A DNA stretch of 52,721 nucleotides from Aeromonas lusitana (GTDB lineage Bacteria > Pseudomonadota > Gammaproteobacteria > Enterobacterales > Aeromonadaceae). The notes under the pieces were generated by a model. It did not search any database and had not been told where the DNA came from. It was given only the letters and a program-made list of their open reading frames with translations. Positions within the stretch are counted from its first letter, which is position 1. Each line of letters opens with the position of its first letter. The translations under genes were made by a program, and so were the position numbers. Below are positions 45,042 through 52,721 of this stretch, one piece after another. Location of the stretch: NCBI RefSeq assembly GCF_002812985.1, contig NZ_PGCP01000007.1, forward strand, positions 1 through 52,721, written 5' to 3'.

Positions 45042-45728
45042 ATGAGCAAGTTATTCTTTTCCTGTCTTATGGGGGGCCTGCTCGCCCTCAGCTGGGCCGC
45101 CCTGCCGGGTCATGGCCCCTGGGATCACTGGGATCTCGCCACCTTCTTGCAGGTCAACGGCTGGCTGGGGGAGTCCTCTCGCTGGGCCGATCTGGTCGCC
45201 ATCACCAATAATCGCCTGTTCGATCTGGTCGCCCTCGCCTGCATGGGGGGGATCCTGGCGGTCTGCTTCTTCCAGGCCGACGGGCAGGATCGGCGCCGTC
45301 TGGTGGCCATGGGCATCGTCATGATGCTGGGGGCCCTGGTTATCAACCAGTTCGGCCACCTGCTGCCGGTCAGCCGCCCCAGCCCCACCCTGACGGTGGA
45401 CGGTGCGCTGCGGGTGACCGAGATCAGCTCCATCCCGACCAAGGACTCCTCCAGTGACAGCTTCCCCGGTGATCATGCCCTGTTCCTGATGATCTTCGCC
45501 GGCTTCGCCCTGCGCTACCTGCCGCGCTGGGCGGGGGTCGTTGCCGTGCTGATGGTGCCCCTGTTCTCGGCCCCTCGCATTTTTGCCGGGGCCCACTGGC
45601 TCACGGACGTCTATGTGGGCGCCCTCAGCCTGGCCCTGATCTGCCTGCCCCTGCTGTTGCTGACCCCCTTGTCGGATCGGCTGATCGACCGCATCGCCCC
45701 CAGGCTGCCCGATATCCTCGCCCGCTGA
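45042..45728 (+). CDS. lpxT: Lipid A phosphotransferase LpxT
   Basis: The 228-residue inner-membrane PAP2-family enzyme moves phosphate from undecaprenyl pyrophosphate to lipid A 1-phosphate in the periplasm. ITNNRLFDLVALACMGG, SRPSPTLTVDG, SSIPTKDSSSDSFPGDHALFL and APRIFAGAHWLTDVYVG align with E. coli LpxT (YeiU), including the catalytic His residues. GAGGAGG precedes ATG 45042. A perfect palindromic terminator follows. Confidence 0.93.
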   Translation: MSKLFFSCLMGGLLALSWAALPGHGPWDHWDLATFLQVNGWLGESSRWADLVAITNNRLFDLVALACMGGILAVCFFQADGQDRRRLVAMGIVMMLGALVINQFGHLLPVSRPSPTLTVDGALRVTEISSIPTKDSSSDSFPGDHALFLMIFAGFALRYLPRWAGVVAVLMVPLFSAPRIFAGAHWLTDVYVGALSLALICLPLLLLTPLSDRLIDRIAPRLPDILAR

Positions 45729-45760
45729 GTGCCGCGCCAAACGACATGACGGGCAATAAA

Positions 45761-45790
45761 AAAAGAAGGCAGGTCGACCTGCCTTCTTTT
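45761..45790. terminator. Perfect 30-bp palindromic terminator
   Basis: AAAAGAAGGCAGGTC and its exact complement form a 30-bp perfect palindrome with T-runs on both strands, 33 bp after lpxT. Confidence 0.95.
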
Positions 45791-46009
45791 GGTGATGCAC
45801 CATCGGCGACTGTGGTCGTCGCGAAATGACCATAATGGCGACCGATGACCCCGGGCTCGCGCCCTCATGAATGAGTATGAGCAGCGTCGTTCGAGTTCGC
45901 ACGCTCACCAGGCGGTCATTCTTGCCGGAATTTTTGGGAAATGCCTGCGCTCGCTCAAGCATTTTCCGCGGGCCTCCTTTAGAATCGCCGCCCTTGCTGG
46001 AGAACCTCA

Positions 46010-46930
46010 ATGTTAATCAATCTGCTGCGCCTGCTGTTCATCGGCTGCGCCCTGGTCTTTATCTTCATGCTGATCCACGCCTGGTGGCACAAACGGCGCA
46101 AGGGCGAGCTGGAATCCACTCCGTTCTGGCCGGTGGCGGGTATAGGCTTCGTCGCCAACTTCCTCGATACCCTGGGGGTGGGCAGCTTCGCGGTGAAGAC
46201 CGCCTGCTACAAGCAGTTCAAACTCATCGACGATCGCCTGCTGCCGGGTACCCTCAACGGCCAGTGCGTGCTGCCGACCGTGACCCAGTCCCTCATCTTC
46301 ATCGGCGCGGTCAAGGTGGATCCGCTCACCCTCATCAGCATGATGGCCGCGGCCGCGGCGGGGGCCGCCTGGGGGGCGAGCCGGGTTGCGGGGTTTGATC
46401 GGCAGACCATACGGCTGGTGATGGCGGTCTCTCTGCTGGTGGTGGCCGGGCTCATCTTCGCCGGCCTGCTGGGGCTCTTCCCCCTCGGCGGCGAGGCCAT
46501 GGGGCTGACCGGCTACAAGCTCGGGATTGCCCTGCTCGGCAACTTCATCTTCGGGGTCCTGATGAACGTCGGTATCGGCCTGTTCGCCCCCTGCATGACG
46601 CTCGTCTATCTGCTGGGGATGAACCCCATGGCGGCTTTCCCCATCATGATGGGCTCCACCGCCGTGCTCAGCGTCTTCTCGGCGGGCACCTTCATTCGCC
46701 GTGGCGCCTTCGATGCCAGAGCCGTGCTGGCGGTGGCCATCTTCGGCCCCATCGGCGTGGTGCTGGCGGCCATGCTGGTGCAATCCATGAACATGGAGAT
46801 GCTGAAATGGCTGGTGGCCTTCGTGGTCATCTACACCTCCTGGACCATGTACGCCTCCTGGCGGGCGGGGCGTCGTCAGCCAGACATCCCGGTACAAGCA
46901 CAAGTTCAGCTGAGTGAGGCTCCCCGCTAG
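46010..46930 (+). CDS. TSUP family (TauE/SafE) transporter
   Basis: The 306-residue inner-membrane protein has about 8-9 hydrophobic segments and repeated TSUP motifs (VANFLDTLGVGSFAVKTA near residue 48, NVGIGLFAPCMTLVYLLGMNP near 190). The family exports sulfite, sulfoacetate or related organosulfur anions; the substrate here is not determined. The ATG follows GGAG at a good spacing. It is convergent with the following membrane-protein gene and they share a terminator. Confidence 0.85.
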   Translation: MLINLLRLLFIGCALVFIFMLIHAWWHKRRKGELESTPFWPVAGIGFVANFLDTLGVGSFAVKTACYKQFKLIDDRLLPGTLNGQCVLPTVTQSLIFIGAVKVDPLTLISMMAAAAAGAAWGASRVAGFDRQTIRLVMAVSLLVVAGLIFAGLLGLFPLGGEAMGLTGYKLGIALLGNFIFGVLMNVGIGLFAPCMTLVYLLGMNPMAAFPIMMGSTAVLSVFSAGTFIRRGAFDARAVLAVAIFGPIGVVLAAMLVQSMNMEMLKWLVAFVVIYTSWTMYASWRAGRRQPDIPVQAQVQLSEAPR

Positions 46931-46952
46931 CCGTTTTCCCTTCACAGAGAGT

Positions 46953-46983
46953 CAGACGGGCGGGAGATTATCTCGCCCGTCTG
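46953..46983. terminator. Shared terminator overlapping a coding end
   Basis: CAGACGGGCG 46953-46962 pairs with CGCCCGTCTG 46974-46983 around an AT-rich loop. It serves the TSUP gene and includes the last codons of the convergent membrane-protein gene. Confidence 0.8.
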
Positions 46984-47792
46984 AAGCCGCCGCGTCGCCG
47001 CGAGAGGGGGCCGGCACCCGGCTCGCCCCCACTCGTCAATGGCCGCTGGCTGGAGGCGACCAGGGCGGCCTCGGCCTTGGCGCCGAGAAAGACATAGAGT
47101 CCGAGCGCCAGCAGCAAGCCCACGGCGCAGGCCATGACCCCCACCGCCGGCCAGAGCAGCTCAGTCTGACCCAGGGATCCCTTGAACAGCAGCAATAGCC
47201 CCTCGATGGAGACTGCGATCAGGATGGCGGCGATGAAGCGGGTGATGGTGCGGCGAATGGCGCTGTGGCGGAAGATGTCCTTATGCAGCAGCACCTCCTC
47301 TTCCAATATGGTCTTGCCGAGATCGAACACCGCCAGTGCCAGGGTCAGGAAGATGATGGCGCTGAAAGCCCCGAGCCGGTTCTGCTGGGTGCCGCACAGC
47401 AGCAGGTAGAGCTGCTCCAGCCCGTGCCAGATCAGGGTGGCGACGATGAGAAACAGCGCCAGACTCAGCACCACGTAGACGGCCCTGAACCAGGGGATGG
47501 CGCGGCGCCGCTCCCTGTCCCCCATCAGCCAGGCGATCAACTGATGCAAGTTGATGGCGAGCTCGCGGCCATGGCCCTGCACCCGCAGTCTGAGTTGCCC
47601 CTGCGGGGCTGGCACGGGCGCCAGTATGGCGGGGCTTGCCTGGGGCTGGTCCGTGCTCTGCACGCTCAGCACGAAGGGGTAGGCCTTGAGGGCCTCCTGG
47701 GGCAGGGTCAGCAACCCCAGCAGCAGGGGGGTCAGCTCGGTTTCGTACTCCTGATAGCGCCGCAGCACATCGATGGGGCTCATCTCTGCCAT
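46968..47792 (-). CDS. Unknown membrane protein, four helices
   Basis: The 274-residue protein starts with a soluble segment (MSPIDVLRRYQEYETELTPL) and has four hydrophobic segments at about residues 115-135, 150-170, 195-215 and 225-250; the tail is Arg-rich (SRRRGGFRRAR). GAGGT lies five bases before ATG 47792; the frame remains open upstream to 48017 with no family resemblance. I do not recognise it. Confidence 0.7.
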   Translation of the reverse strand: MAEMSPIDVLRRYQEYETELTPLLLGLLTLPQEALKAYPFVLSVQSTDQPQASPAILAPVPAPQGQLRLRVQGHGRELAINLHQLIAWLMGDRERRRAIPWFRAVYVVLSLALFLIVATLIWHGLEQLYLLLCGTQQNRLGAFSAIIFLTLALAVFDLGKTILEEEVLLHKDIFRHSAIRRTITRFIAAILIAVSIEGLLLLFKGSLGQTELLWPAVGVMACAVGLLLALGLYVFLGAKAEAALVASSQRPLTSGGEPGAGPLSRRRGGFRRAR

Positions 47793-48018
47793 ACATACCT
47801 CGGTCAAGTGGGCTCCAGTGGACGGGATCCCGCGTCTGTGCGCACGATCCGTCTCTGCAAACTGGTGCAAATAGTGGGCCCGTTTTATGACAGCCGTGGT
47901 GGCGTTCACTGCACCAGGGGATGGCAAATCCGAAGAGGAAGGGGAGAGGAGTGCACCACAAGGGGGCATGCAATCAGGATCCTGTGCGTGCTCAGTGAAG
48001 AGATGCAGCACAAACACG

Positions 48019-48045
48019 AAAAAAGGCCCCGCAGGGCCCTTCTTT
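48019..48045 (-). terminator. Terminator after hemL
   Basis: On the minus strand AAGG-g-CCC pairs with GGG-g-CCTT with one G-G mismatch and ends in TTTTTT, 14 bp after the hemL stop. Confidence 0.7.
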
Positions 48046-48058
48046 ATATGGACCGGGA

Positions 48059-49345
48059 TCAGCCCGCCAGCTTGGCGAAGCTGCGATCGGCGGCGGCCAG
48101 GGTGTGCGCTATCTCCTTGTCGCCGTGGGCCAGGGAGAGGAAGCCCGCCTCGTAGGCGCTCGGCGCCAGGTAGACGCCCTCTTCCAGCATCAGATGGTAG
48201 AAGCGCTTGAAGCGCTCCATGTCGCAGCGAGTCACCTGCTCGTAGCGGGTTATCTCGGCTTCATCGGTGAAGAAGAAGCCGAACATGCCGCCCACATGGG
48301 TGACGGCGAGCGGGATGCCGTGTTTGGCGGCGGCGGCCTTCAAGCCTTCCGCCACCTGGGCGGTCTTGGCGCTCAGCTGCTCATACAGACCCGGTTCTTG
48401 CAGCAGATCCAGCATGGCCAGACCCGCGGCCATGGCCACCGGGTTGCCGGACAGGGTACCCGCCTGGTAGACGGGACCGGTCGGGGCTATGTGCTGCATC
48501 ACCTTCTTCTTGCCGCCGAAGGCGCCCACCGGCATGCCGGCGCCGATGATCTTGCCGAGGGTGGTGAGATCCGGCTCTATGTTGTAGTGGCCTTGGGCGC
48601 CGCGCAGGGAGACCCTAAAGCCGGTCATGACCTCGTCCAGGATCAGCAGGGCGCCGGACTCGTCACAGATGGTGCGCAGCCCTTCCAGGAAGCCGGGAAC
48701 CGGCGGGATGCAGTTCATGTTGCCGGCTACCGGCTCGACTATGATGCAGGCGATCTCGCTGCCGTACTGGGCGAAGGCTTCCCGCACCGAATCCAGATCG
48801 TTGAACACACAGGTCAGGGTGTGCTTGGCAAAATCGGCGGGCACGCCCGGGCTGTTCGGCTGGCCCAGGGTCAGGGCGCCGGAGCCGGCCTTCACCAGCA
48901 GGGAGTCGGCGTGACCGTGGTAGCAGCCCTCGAATTTGACGATCTTGTCGCGGCCGGTATAACCGCGGGCCAGGCGGATGGCGCTCATGGTCGCCTCCGT
49001 GCCCGAGTTCACCATCCGTACCTGCTCCATGGAAGGCACTATCTGGCGCACCTTCTCGGCCATGCGTACCTCGATCTCGGTGGGGGCGCCGTAGCTCAGT
49101 CCCTTCTCCACCGCCTGGATGACGGCGGCCTTGATAGCCGGGTGGTTGTGACCCAGCAGCATGGGGCCCCAGGAGCCGATATAGTCCACATAGGCCTGAC
49201 CATCCACATCATAGAGATAGGCACCGTCGGCACTCTCGATGAAGCGGGGCGTGCCACCGACCCCGTTGAAGGCGCGGACCGGGGAGTTGACGCCACCCGG
49301 AATGGTCTGGCGGGCCTGTTCAAACAGCTGATCTGATTTTGACAT
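48059..49345 (-). CDS. hemL: Glutamate-1-semialdehyde aminomutase
   Basis: The 428-residue PLP enzyme converts glutamate-1-semialdehyde to 5-aminolevulinate, the tetrapyrrole precursor used also by CysG. The N-terminal [12 protein letters not shown] motif, [28 protein letters not shown] and the PLP lysine in [18 protein letters not shown] are present. Length matches E. coli HemL (426). Divergent from clcA, as in E. coli. Confidence 0.98.
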   Translation of the reverse strand: MSKSDQLFEQARQTIPGGVNSPVRAFNGVGGTPRFIESADGAYLYDVDGQAYVDYIGSWGPMLLGHNHPAIKAAVIQAVEKGLSYGAPTEIEVRMAEKVRQIVPSMEQVRMVNSGTEATMSAIRLARGYTGRDKIVKFEGCYHGHADSLLVKAGSGALTLGQPNSPGVPADFAKHTLTCVFNDLDSVREAFAQYGSEIACIIVEPVAGNMNCIPPVPGFLEGLRTICDESGALLILDEVMTGFRVSLRGAQGHYNIEPDLTTLGKIIGAGMPVGAFGGKKKVMQHIAPTGPVYQAGTLSGNPVAMAAGLAMLDLLQEPGLYEQLSAKTAQVAEGLKAAAAKHGIPLAVTHVGGMFGFFFTDEAEITRYEQVTRCDMERFKRFYHLMLEEGVYLAPSAYEAGFLSLAHGDKEIAHTLAAADRSFAKLAG

Positions 49346-49566
49346 GGATCATCCTTAATGGGATTTTGGTGGTCGTACCGGGGAAGATGGCCGAATGCGG
49401 CTCGGCAGCCTGCGGGTGGTGGAGTATGCTTTGCGCTCTCGTTACCCGGGCCTCTGGCCTGCCCCGTGGCACATGAAACGGGCCGACTATAGCAGAAAGC
49501 CCCTGTGCTGGGCAGCCGAGCCGAGGCCGGGTGTTTTCAAACCTTGCTAGATGAATATGGTTTCTC

Positions 49567-50961
49567 ATGGTGCAACAATCTACTTCTCCTGCTGAGTCAC
49601 CGCTCCAGCGCAGCAGACTCGGTCTTAAACGCCTTATACAGCAGGATAAAATGCCCCTGCTGGTGTTGCTGCTGGCGGCCCTGGTGGGTCTCCTGGCCGG
49701 TCTGGTGTGCGGGCTGTTCGAATCGGGTGTGCACTGGGTGATGGCGCAGCGGGTCAACCTGCTGGCGGACCGCCCCTGGTGGCAGCTCATCGCGCTGGGA
49801 TTTGGTTTCAGCGCCCTGCTCGGCTTCGTCGGCTATTTCCTCACTCATACCTTCGCCCCCGAGGCGGGGGGCTCCGGCATCCCCGAAATTGAAGGGGCCA
49901 TGGACGATCTGCGGCCGGTGCGCTGGTGGCGGGTGCTGCCGGTCAAGTTCTTCGGCGGCATCTGTACCCTGAGCTCAGGCATGGTGTTGGGACGGGAGGG
50001 GCCCTCGGTGCAGATCGGCGGCAACCTCGGCAAGATGGTGGCGGATATCTTCCGGCTGCCCAAGGAGCATGGCCATGCCCTGTTGGCTGCCGGAGCCGCC
50101 GGTGGTCTCGCCGCCGCCTTCAACGCGCCCCTTGCCGGGATCCTGTTCGTGATGGAGGAGATGCGACCCCAGTTCCGTTACTCCTTCCTCGCCATCAAGG
50201 CGGTGGGGATCTCCGCCGTCATGGCGACCCTGATGCTGCAAAACATGAAGGGGCAGGCACCTGTGATAAGCCTGCCCCATTACGATGCTCCCGAGCTGAA
50301 GGCGCTCTGGCTGTTCCTCTTCATGGGCTGCACCTTCGGCGTGCTGGGCTTCGTGTTCAACAAGTTGGTGCTCGCCTGTCAGGATGGCTACCTGGCCCTG
50401 CATCAGAATAAGCGCCACCGCTTCGTCGCCATCGGCATGCTGGTGGCGGGTACCTTCGGTGTGCTGTCGCTGTTCGCCCCCTCCCTCACCGGTGGCGGCA
50501 CCGAGCTGATCCCGCACCTGATGGGCAACGAGTATGCGATGGCGACCCTGTTTCTCATTTTCTCGGTACGGCTCATCGCGACGCTCATCTGTTTCTGCTC
50601 CGGCGCCCCCGGCGGCGTCTTTGCGCCCACCCTGGCCCTGGGTACCCTGTTCGGGGTGGTCTTCGGCCATATCTTCCATGCCGCCTTCCCCGAACTCGGC
50701 ATAGAGCCCGGTGCCTTCGCCATCGCCGGCATGGGGGCGCTGTTTGCCGCCACGGTACGCGCTCCCATCACCGGCATAGTGCTGGTGACCGAGATGACCG
50801 ACAACTATCAGCTGATCCTGCCCATGATGATCACCACCCTGGGAGCGACCCTGGTGGCCCAATGGCTGGGTGGACGCCCCATCTATTCCCAGATCCTGGA
50901 GCGAACTTTACGGCTGGCTGCGCGTCAAAAGCGGGGAGAGAGCAGTGTGACTGCCGGTTAA
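49567..50961 (+). CDS. clcA: H+/Cl- exchange transporter ClcA
   Basis: The 464-residue CLC antiporter has the selectivity motifs GSGIPE, GREGPSVQ (gating Glu148 of E. coli numbering), GGVFAPTLALG and the C-terminal RPIYSQIL with the chloride-coordinating Tyr; the proton Glu203 equivalent lies in MEEMRPQFRY. It therefore should be a proton-coupled exchanger used in extreme acid resistance. The Shine-Dalgarno before ATG 49567 is weak. Confidence 0.96.
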   Translation: MVQQSTSPAESPLQRSRLGLKRLIQQDKMPLLVLLLAALVGLLAGLVCGLFESGVHWVMAQRVNLLADRPWWQLIALGFGFSALLGFVGYFLTHTFAPEAGGSGIPEIEGAMDDLRPVRWWRVLPVKFFGGICTLSSGMVLGREGPSVQIGGNLGKMVADIFRLPKEHGHALLAAGAAGGLAAAFNAPLAGILFVMEEMRPQFRYSFLAIKAVGISAVMATLMLQNMKGQAPVISLPHYDAPELKALWLFLFMGCTFGVLGFVFNKLVLACQDGYLALHQNKRHRFVAIGMLVAGTFGVLSLFAPSLTGGGTELIPHLMGNEYAMATLFLIFSVRLIATLICFCSGAPGGVFAPTLALGTLFGVVFGHIFHAAFPELGIEPGAFAIAGMGALFAATVRAPITGIVLVTEMTDNYQLILPMMITTLGATLVAQWLGGRPIYSQILERTLRLAARQKRGESSVTAG

Positions 50962-51047
50962 CTCCTTGTTTGTCCGCATCAATTCGCTGATGTCGCGTAT
51001 AGTGAAGGAAGAGTGGCCGCAGGTGGCGTGGTAATAGAAGAGGCCCT

Positions 51048-51740
51048 ATGTCCCAGATCGTGAAGGTATTGGTACTACTGATAGTGGGGGTGAGCATCGG
51101 TTATTTCGCCGGGAATCGGCAGGAGCTGGCCCAGAGCAGCCTGCTGACGGTGCAGCAAGAGACCCTGGAGCGCCAGAGCAAGGCGATTGGTCAGCTCAAG
51201 ACGGATCTGGGGGTCAAGGATACCCAGCTGGCGACCCAGAAGGCGGCCTTTGAGCAGTTGCAGCAGACCCTCAAGGATCAAGAAGCGCAGGTGCAGGAGC
51301 AAAAGCGCCAGCTGGCCTTCTTCCAGCGGATCATGCGGCCCACCGGTGATCAGGTCGGGGTAGTCATCGACAACCTGACCCTGCAGGAGACCAGTGTACC
51401 GGGCCGTTACCACTATCGTCTGGCTCTGACCCAGCCCGCCAAGAAGCGGGAACTGTTCCGCGGCCAGGTCCAGATAAAGGTAGAAGGGAGCTTGGCCGAC
51501 CAGCCCAAGACCCTCAGCAGCCGGGATCTCGGCATGAAGGTGGGAGAGGGGCGCTACGCCTTGCGTTACTTCCAGCTGTTGGAGGGGAACTGGCAGTTAC
51601 CAGAAGGCTTCATCCCGGATCGGGTGCGTGTCACCATCGCCAAAGAGGGGCGCCAACCGGCCCAGGAGTTGCTGACCGAATGGAGTGACGTGCTCAAACC
51701 GCTGGTGGCCCAGCCTGCCCCTTTGCCTGTCGTTCAGTAA
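51048..51740 (+). CDS. DUF6776-like anchored coiled-coil protein
   Basis: The 230-residue protein has one N-terminal TM helix (about residues 5-22), a coiled coil (about 28-93, rich in Q/K/E) and a C-terminal beta-rich domain (about 100-215). This resembles proteins of the DUF6776 group found next to erpA or bactofilins; function unknown. It lies between clcA and erpA, and the erpA promoter begins 13 bp after its stop. Confidence 0.75.
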   Translation: MSQIVKVLVLLIVGVSIGYFAGNRQELAQSSLLTVQQETLERQSKAIGQLKTDLGVKDTQLATQKAAFEQLQQTLKDQEAQVQEQKRQLAFFQRIMRPTGDQVGVVIDNLTLQETSVPGRYHYRLALTQPAKKRELFRGQVQIKVEGSLADQPKTLSSRDLGMKVGEGRYALRYFQLLEGNWQLPEGFIPDRVRVTIAKEGRQPAQELLTEWSDVLKPLVAQPAPLPVVQ

Positions 51741-51752
51741 GATGCATGGTGA

Positions 51753-51785
51753 ATACTTGAACTGAATGGTCGGGTATTGGATAAT
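51753..51785 (+). promoter_or_regulatory. erpA promoter with IscR type-1-like site
   Basis: A -35 TTGAAC (51757-51762) and -10 GATAAT (51780-51785) are 17 bp apart. Over 51753-51777, ATACTTGA on the left and GGTCGGGTAT on the right match the two halves of the 25-bp IscR type-1 consensus (ATASYYGACT...AGTCRRSTAT) at most conserved positions. IscR bound here would cover the -35 and spacer and repress, as at E. coli erpA. Confidence 0.7.
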
Positions 51786-51830
51786 TTCGCAGTTTCCACC
51801 TTAGTGGATTTAACGGTTGTGAGGTCAGTG

Positions 51831-52181
51831 ATGAGTGCAGTAACAGAAGCCCCGTTGCCAATCCAGATGACGGATTCGGCGGCAAACAAGGTAAAGACCT
51901 TGATTACCGAAGAAGAAAATCCCGAGCTCAAGCTGCGGGTCTATATCACTGGGGGTGGCTGCTCCGGTTTCCAGTACGGTTTTACCTTTGACGAGAAGAT
52001 CAATGATGGTGACACAGTCGTCGAGAAGAGCGGCGTGACCATGGTGATCGATCCCATGAGCCTGCAATACCTGGTCGGTGGCAGTGTGGACTACACCGAA
52101 GGTCTGGAAGGTTCCCGCTTTATCGTGACCAACCCCAATGCCACGACGACCTGTGGCTGTGGTTCCAGCTTCTCCATCTAA
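51831..52181 (+). CDS. erpA: Iron-sulfur carrier ErpA
   Basis: The 116-residue A-type carrier delivers Fe-S clusters, notably to IspG in isoprenoid synthesis. The three cluster-binding Cys are present: [11 protein letters not shown] near residue 43 and CGCGSSF at the C-terminus. GAGGT lies six bases before ATG 51831, which matches E. coli ErpA (114 aa); the frame is open upstream to 51777 but overlaps the promoter. A terminator follows. Confidence 0.97.
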   Translation: MSAVTEAPLPIQMTDSAANKVKTLITEEENPELKLRVYITGGGCSGFQYGFTFDEKINDGDTVVEKSGVTMVIDPMSLQYLVGGSVDYTEGLEGSRFIVTNPNATTTCGCGSSFSI

Positions 52182-52202
52182 TCGGCCTGAATGGCTGGAT
52201 TG

Positions 52203-52226
52203 AAAGGGCCCATCGGGCCCTTTTCT
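52203..52226 (+). terminator. Terminator after erpA
   Basis: AAAGGGCCC 52203-52211 pairs with GGGCCCTTT 52215-52223 around ATC, followed by TCTGTTT; it isolates erpA from the rrn operon. Confidence 0.9.
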
Positions 52227-52382
52227 GTTTCTACTCCTGAATCCTGCTTATATAGATGCACCAATAGTGCTGGCGTTACCGCAGAGATAGCCCGTTTTGA
52301 GGTGTTTTTGCTGGCTATTTGCTCGATCTGGTTGTTAGTTAAACGCTTGAACGGTTTTCTCAAAAAAACACAGGGTTTTTGC

Positions 52383-52410
52383 TTGCCAGGCAGAATCAGA
52401 TCCCTATAAT
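52383..52410 (+). promoter_or_regulatory. rrn P1 promoter
   Basis: TTGCCA (52383-52388), a 16-bp spacer and TATAAT (52405-52410) are followed by a GC-rich discriminator GCGCCTCC, the hallmark of ppGpp/DksA-controlled rRNA P1 promoters. The A/T-rich tract at 52358-52380 fits an UP element. Confidence 0.85.
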
Positions 52411-52450
52411 GCGCCTCCATCAGCACGGCGCAGTGCGCGTCTGGTCTGGC

Positions 52451-52479
52451 TTGCAAAGCAAACCAGTGGGGGTTATAGT
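52451..52479 (+). promoter_or_regulatory. rrn P2 promoter
   Basis: TTGCAA (52451-52456), 17-bp spacer, TATAGT (52474-52479). It lies about 70 bp downstream of P1 and just before the antitermination leader, as in other rrn operons. Confidence 0.7.
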
Positions 52480-52488
52480 TATCGACCC

Positions 52489-52530
52489 TGCTCTTTAACA
52501 ATTTGAATCAAGCAATCTGTGTGGGCACTC
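52489..52530 (+). promoter_or_regulatory. rrn leader boxA and boxC
   Basis: TGCTCTTTAACA at 52489-52500 is a canonical boxA for NusB/NusE-dependent antitermination, and TGTGTGGGCACT at 52519-52530 matches boxC of enterobacterial rrn leaders. They mark the transcribed leader of the rRNA operon. Confidence 0.88.
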
Positions 52531-52663
52531 ACAGCATCGAGCATCAAAAAACAATTTTTGATTTTCAATGTCTGGTGAAGTGACCAAGACGATTCAGGGT
52601 GACCTGAGTTGTCACAGTTTATTTCAGCAATTCATTGAGCCGCCTTTATAGGCAACCAAACTT

Positions 52664-52721
52664 AAATTGAAGAGTTTGATCATGGCTCAGATTGAACGCT
52701 GGCGGCAGGCCTAACACACTC
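52664..52721 (+). rRNA. rrs: 16S ribosomal RNA, 5' end only
   Basis: From 52664 the sequence reads AAATTGAAGAGTTTGATCAT and continues as the universal 16S 5' end, including the 27F primer region, up to CCTAACACA. The window stops 58 bases in. The last four bases (ACTC after CAC) differ from the usual ATGC of this position in Aeromonas and E. coli, probably an assembly-edge error. Confidence 0.95.

Noticed and set aside
1..52721. CRISPR array or insertion sequence
   Set aside because: No regularly spaced direct repeats and no transposase-like or integrase-like reading frame were seen anywhere in the window.

Overview
The window looks like a chromosomal piece of Aeromonas (Gammaproteobacteria, order Aeromonadales). 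This rests on a uniformly GC-rich core, proteins closest in my memory to Aeromonas/Vibrio/E. coli forms (LitR next to hpt, the zrg zinc operon, a TIGR03899 protein), E. coli-like local gene orders (dksA-gluQ-pcnB-folK-panBC, hemL/clcA/erpA, yadGH, cysDNC) and the first bases of a gammaproteobacterial 16S rRNA gene at the right edge. It may be a whole draft contig: it opens exactly on a perfect 54-bp palindrome and stops inside an rrn operon, with the last few bases departing from the usual 16S sequence. Species cannot be settled from the sequence alone.

Layout. 0-2.1 kb: a 143-bp imperfect hairpin element, then hemW and rdgB (minus). 2.3-6.8 kb: Bcr/CflA exporter, YdgJ-type oxidoreductase, a small repeat lipoprotein (plus), and nfeD-qmcA (minus). 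6.9-11.5 kb: sulfate assimilation operon cysG-cysD-cysN-cysC with a visible promoter. 11.5-15.1 kb: AT-rich accessory island with three minus-strand genes (GIY-YIG nuclease, DUF4062 protein, one-TM protein), bounded and punctuated by attC-like sites, followed by gene debris. 15.1-17.9 kb: Aer-type PAS chemoreceptor and TIGR03899 protein. 18.0-22.1 kb: zinc operon ytfJ - small HHCxxC protein - zrgA - zrgB (ATPase) - zrgC (permease) - zrgD (DUF3299), with a Zur-box-like palindrome at its head. 22.3-27.8 kb: two secreted unknowns, ppa, mpl-ubiX, litR, hpt. 27.9-29.6 kb: ABC exporter yadGH. 29.7-36.9 kb: monooxygenase-like protein, panC-panB-folK-pcnB, gluQ, dksA, sfsA-thpR (all minus). 37-42.5 kb: hrpB, mrcB, yaeR-type VOC protein (plus). 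42.5-47.8 kb: mdtI-mdtJ with a divergent LysR regulator, DUF2937 protein, lpxT, TSUP transporter, unknown membrane protein. 48-52.2 kb: hemL (minus), clcA, a DUF6776-like coiled-coil protein, erpA. 52.2-52.7 kb: rrn promoters P1/P2, boxA leader, 16S start.

How the genes work together. CysG makes siroheme for sulfite reductase while CysDN and CysC activate sulfate to PAPS. The zinc operon combines a histidine-rich periplasmic protein, an FtsX-type ABC pair and accessory secreted proteins. pcnB appears to start at AUU as in E. coli, which would keep it weakly translated. erpA has a promoter overlapped by an IscR type-1-like site, tying it to Fe-S status.

The most unusual part is 11.58-14.53 kb. 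Repeated TGCTAAC/GTTAGC pairs, all in the orientation of the three genes, suggest integron cassettes stranded without an integrase (a CALIN-like cluster), carrying a DUF4062 plus GIY-YIG pair that could be a small defence module. This is inference from sequence pattern only.
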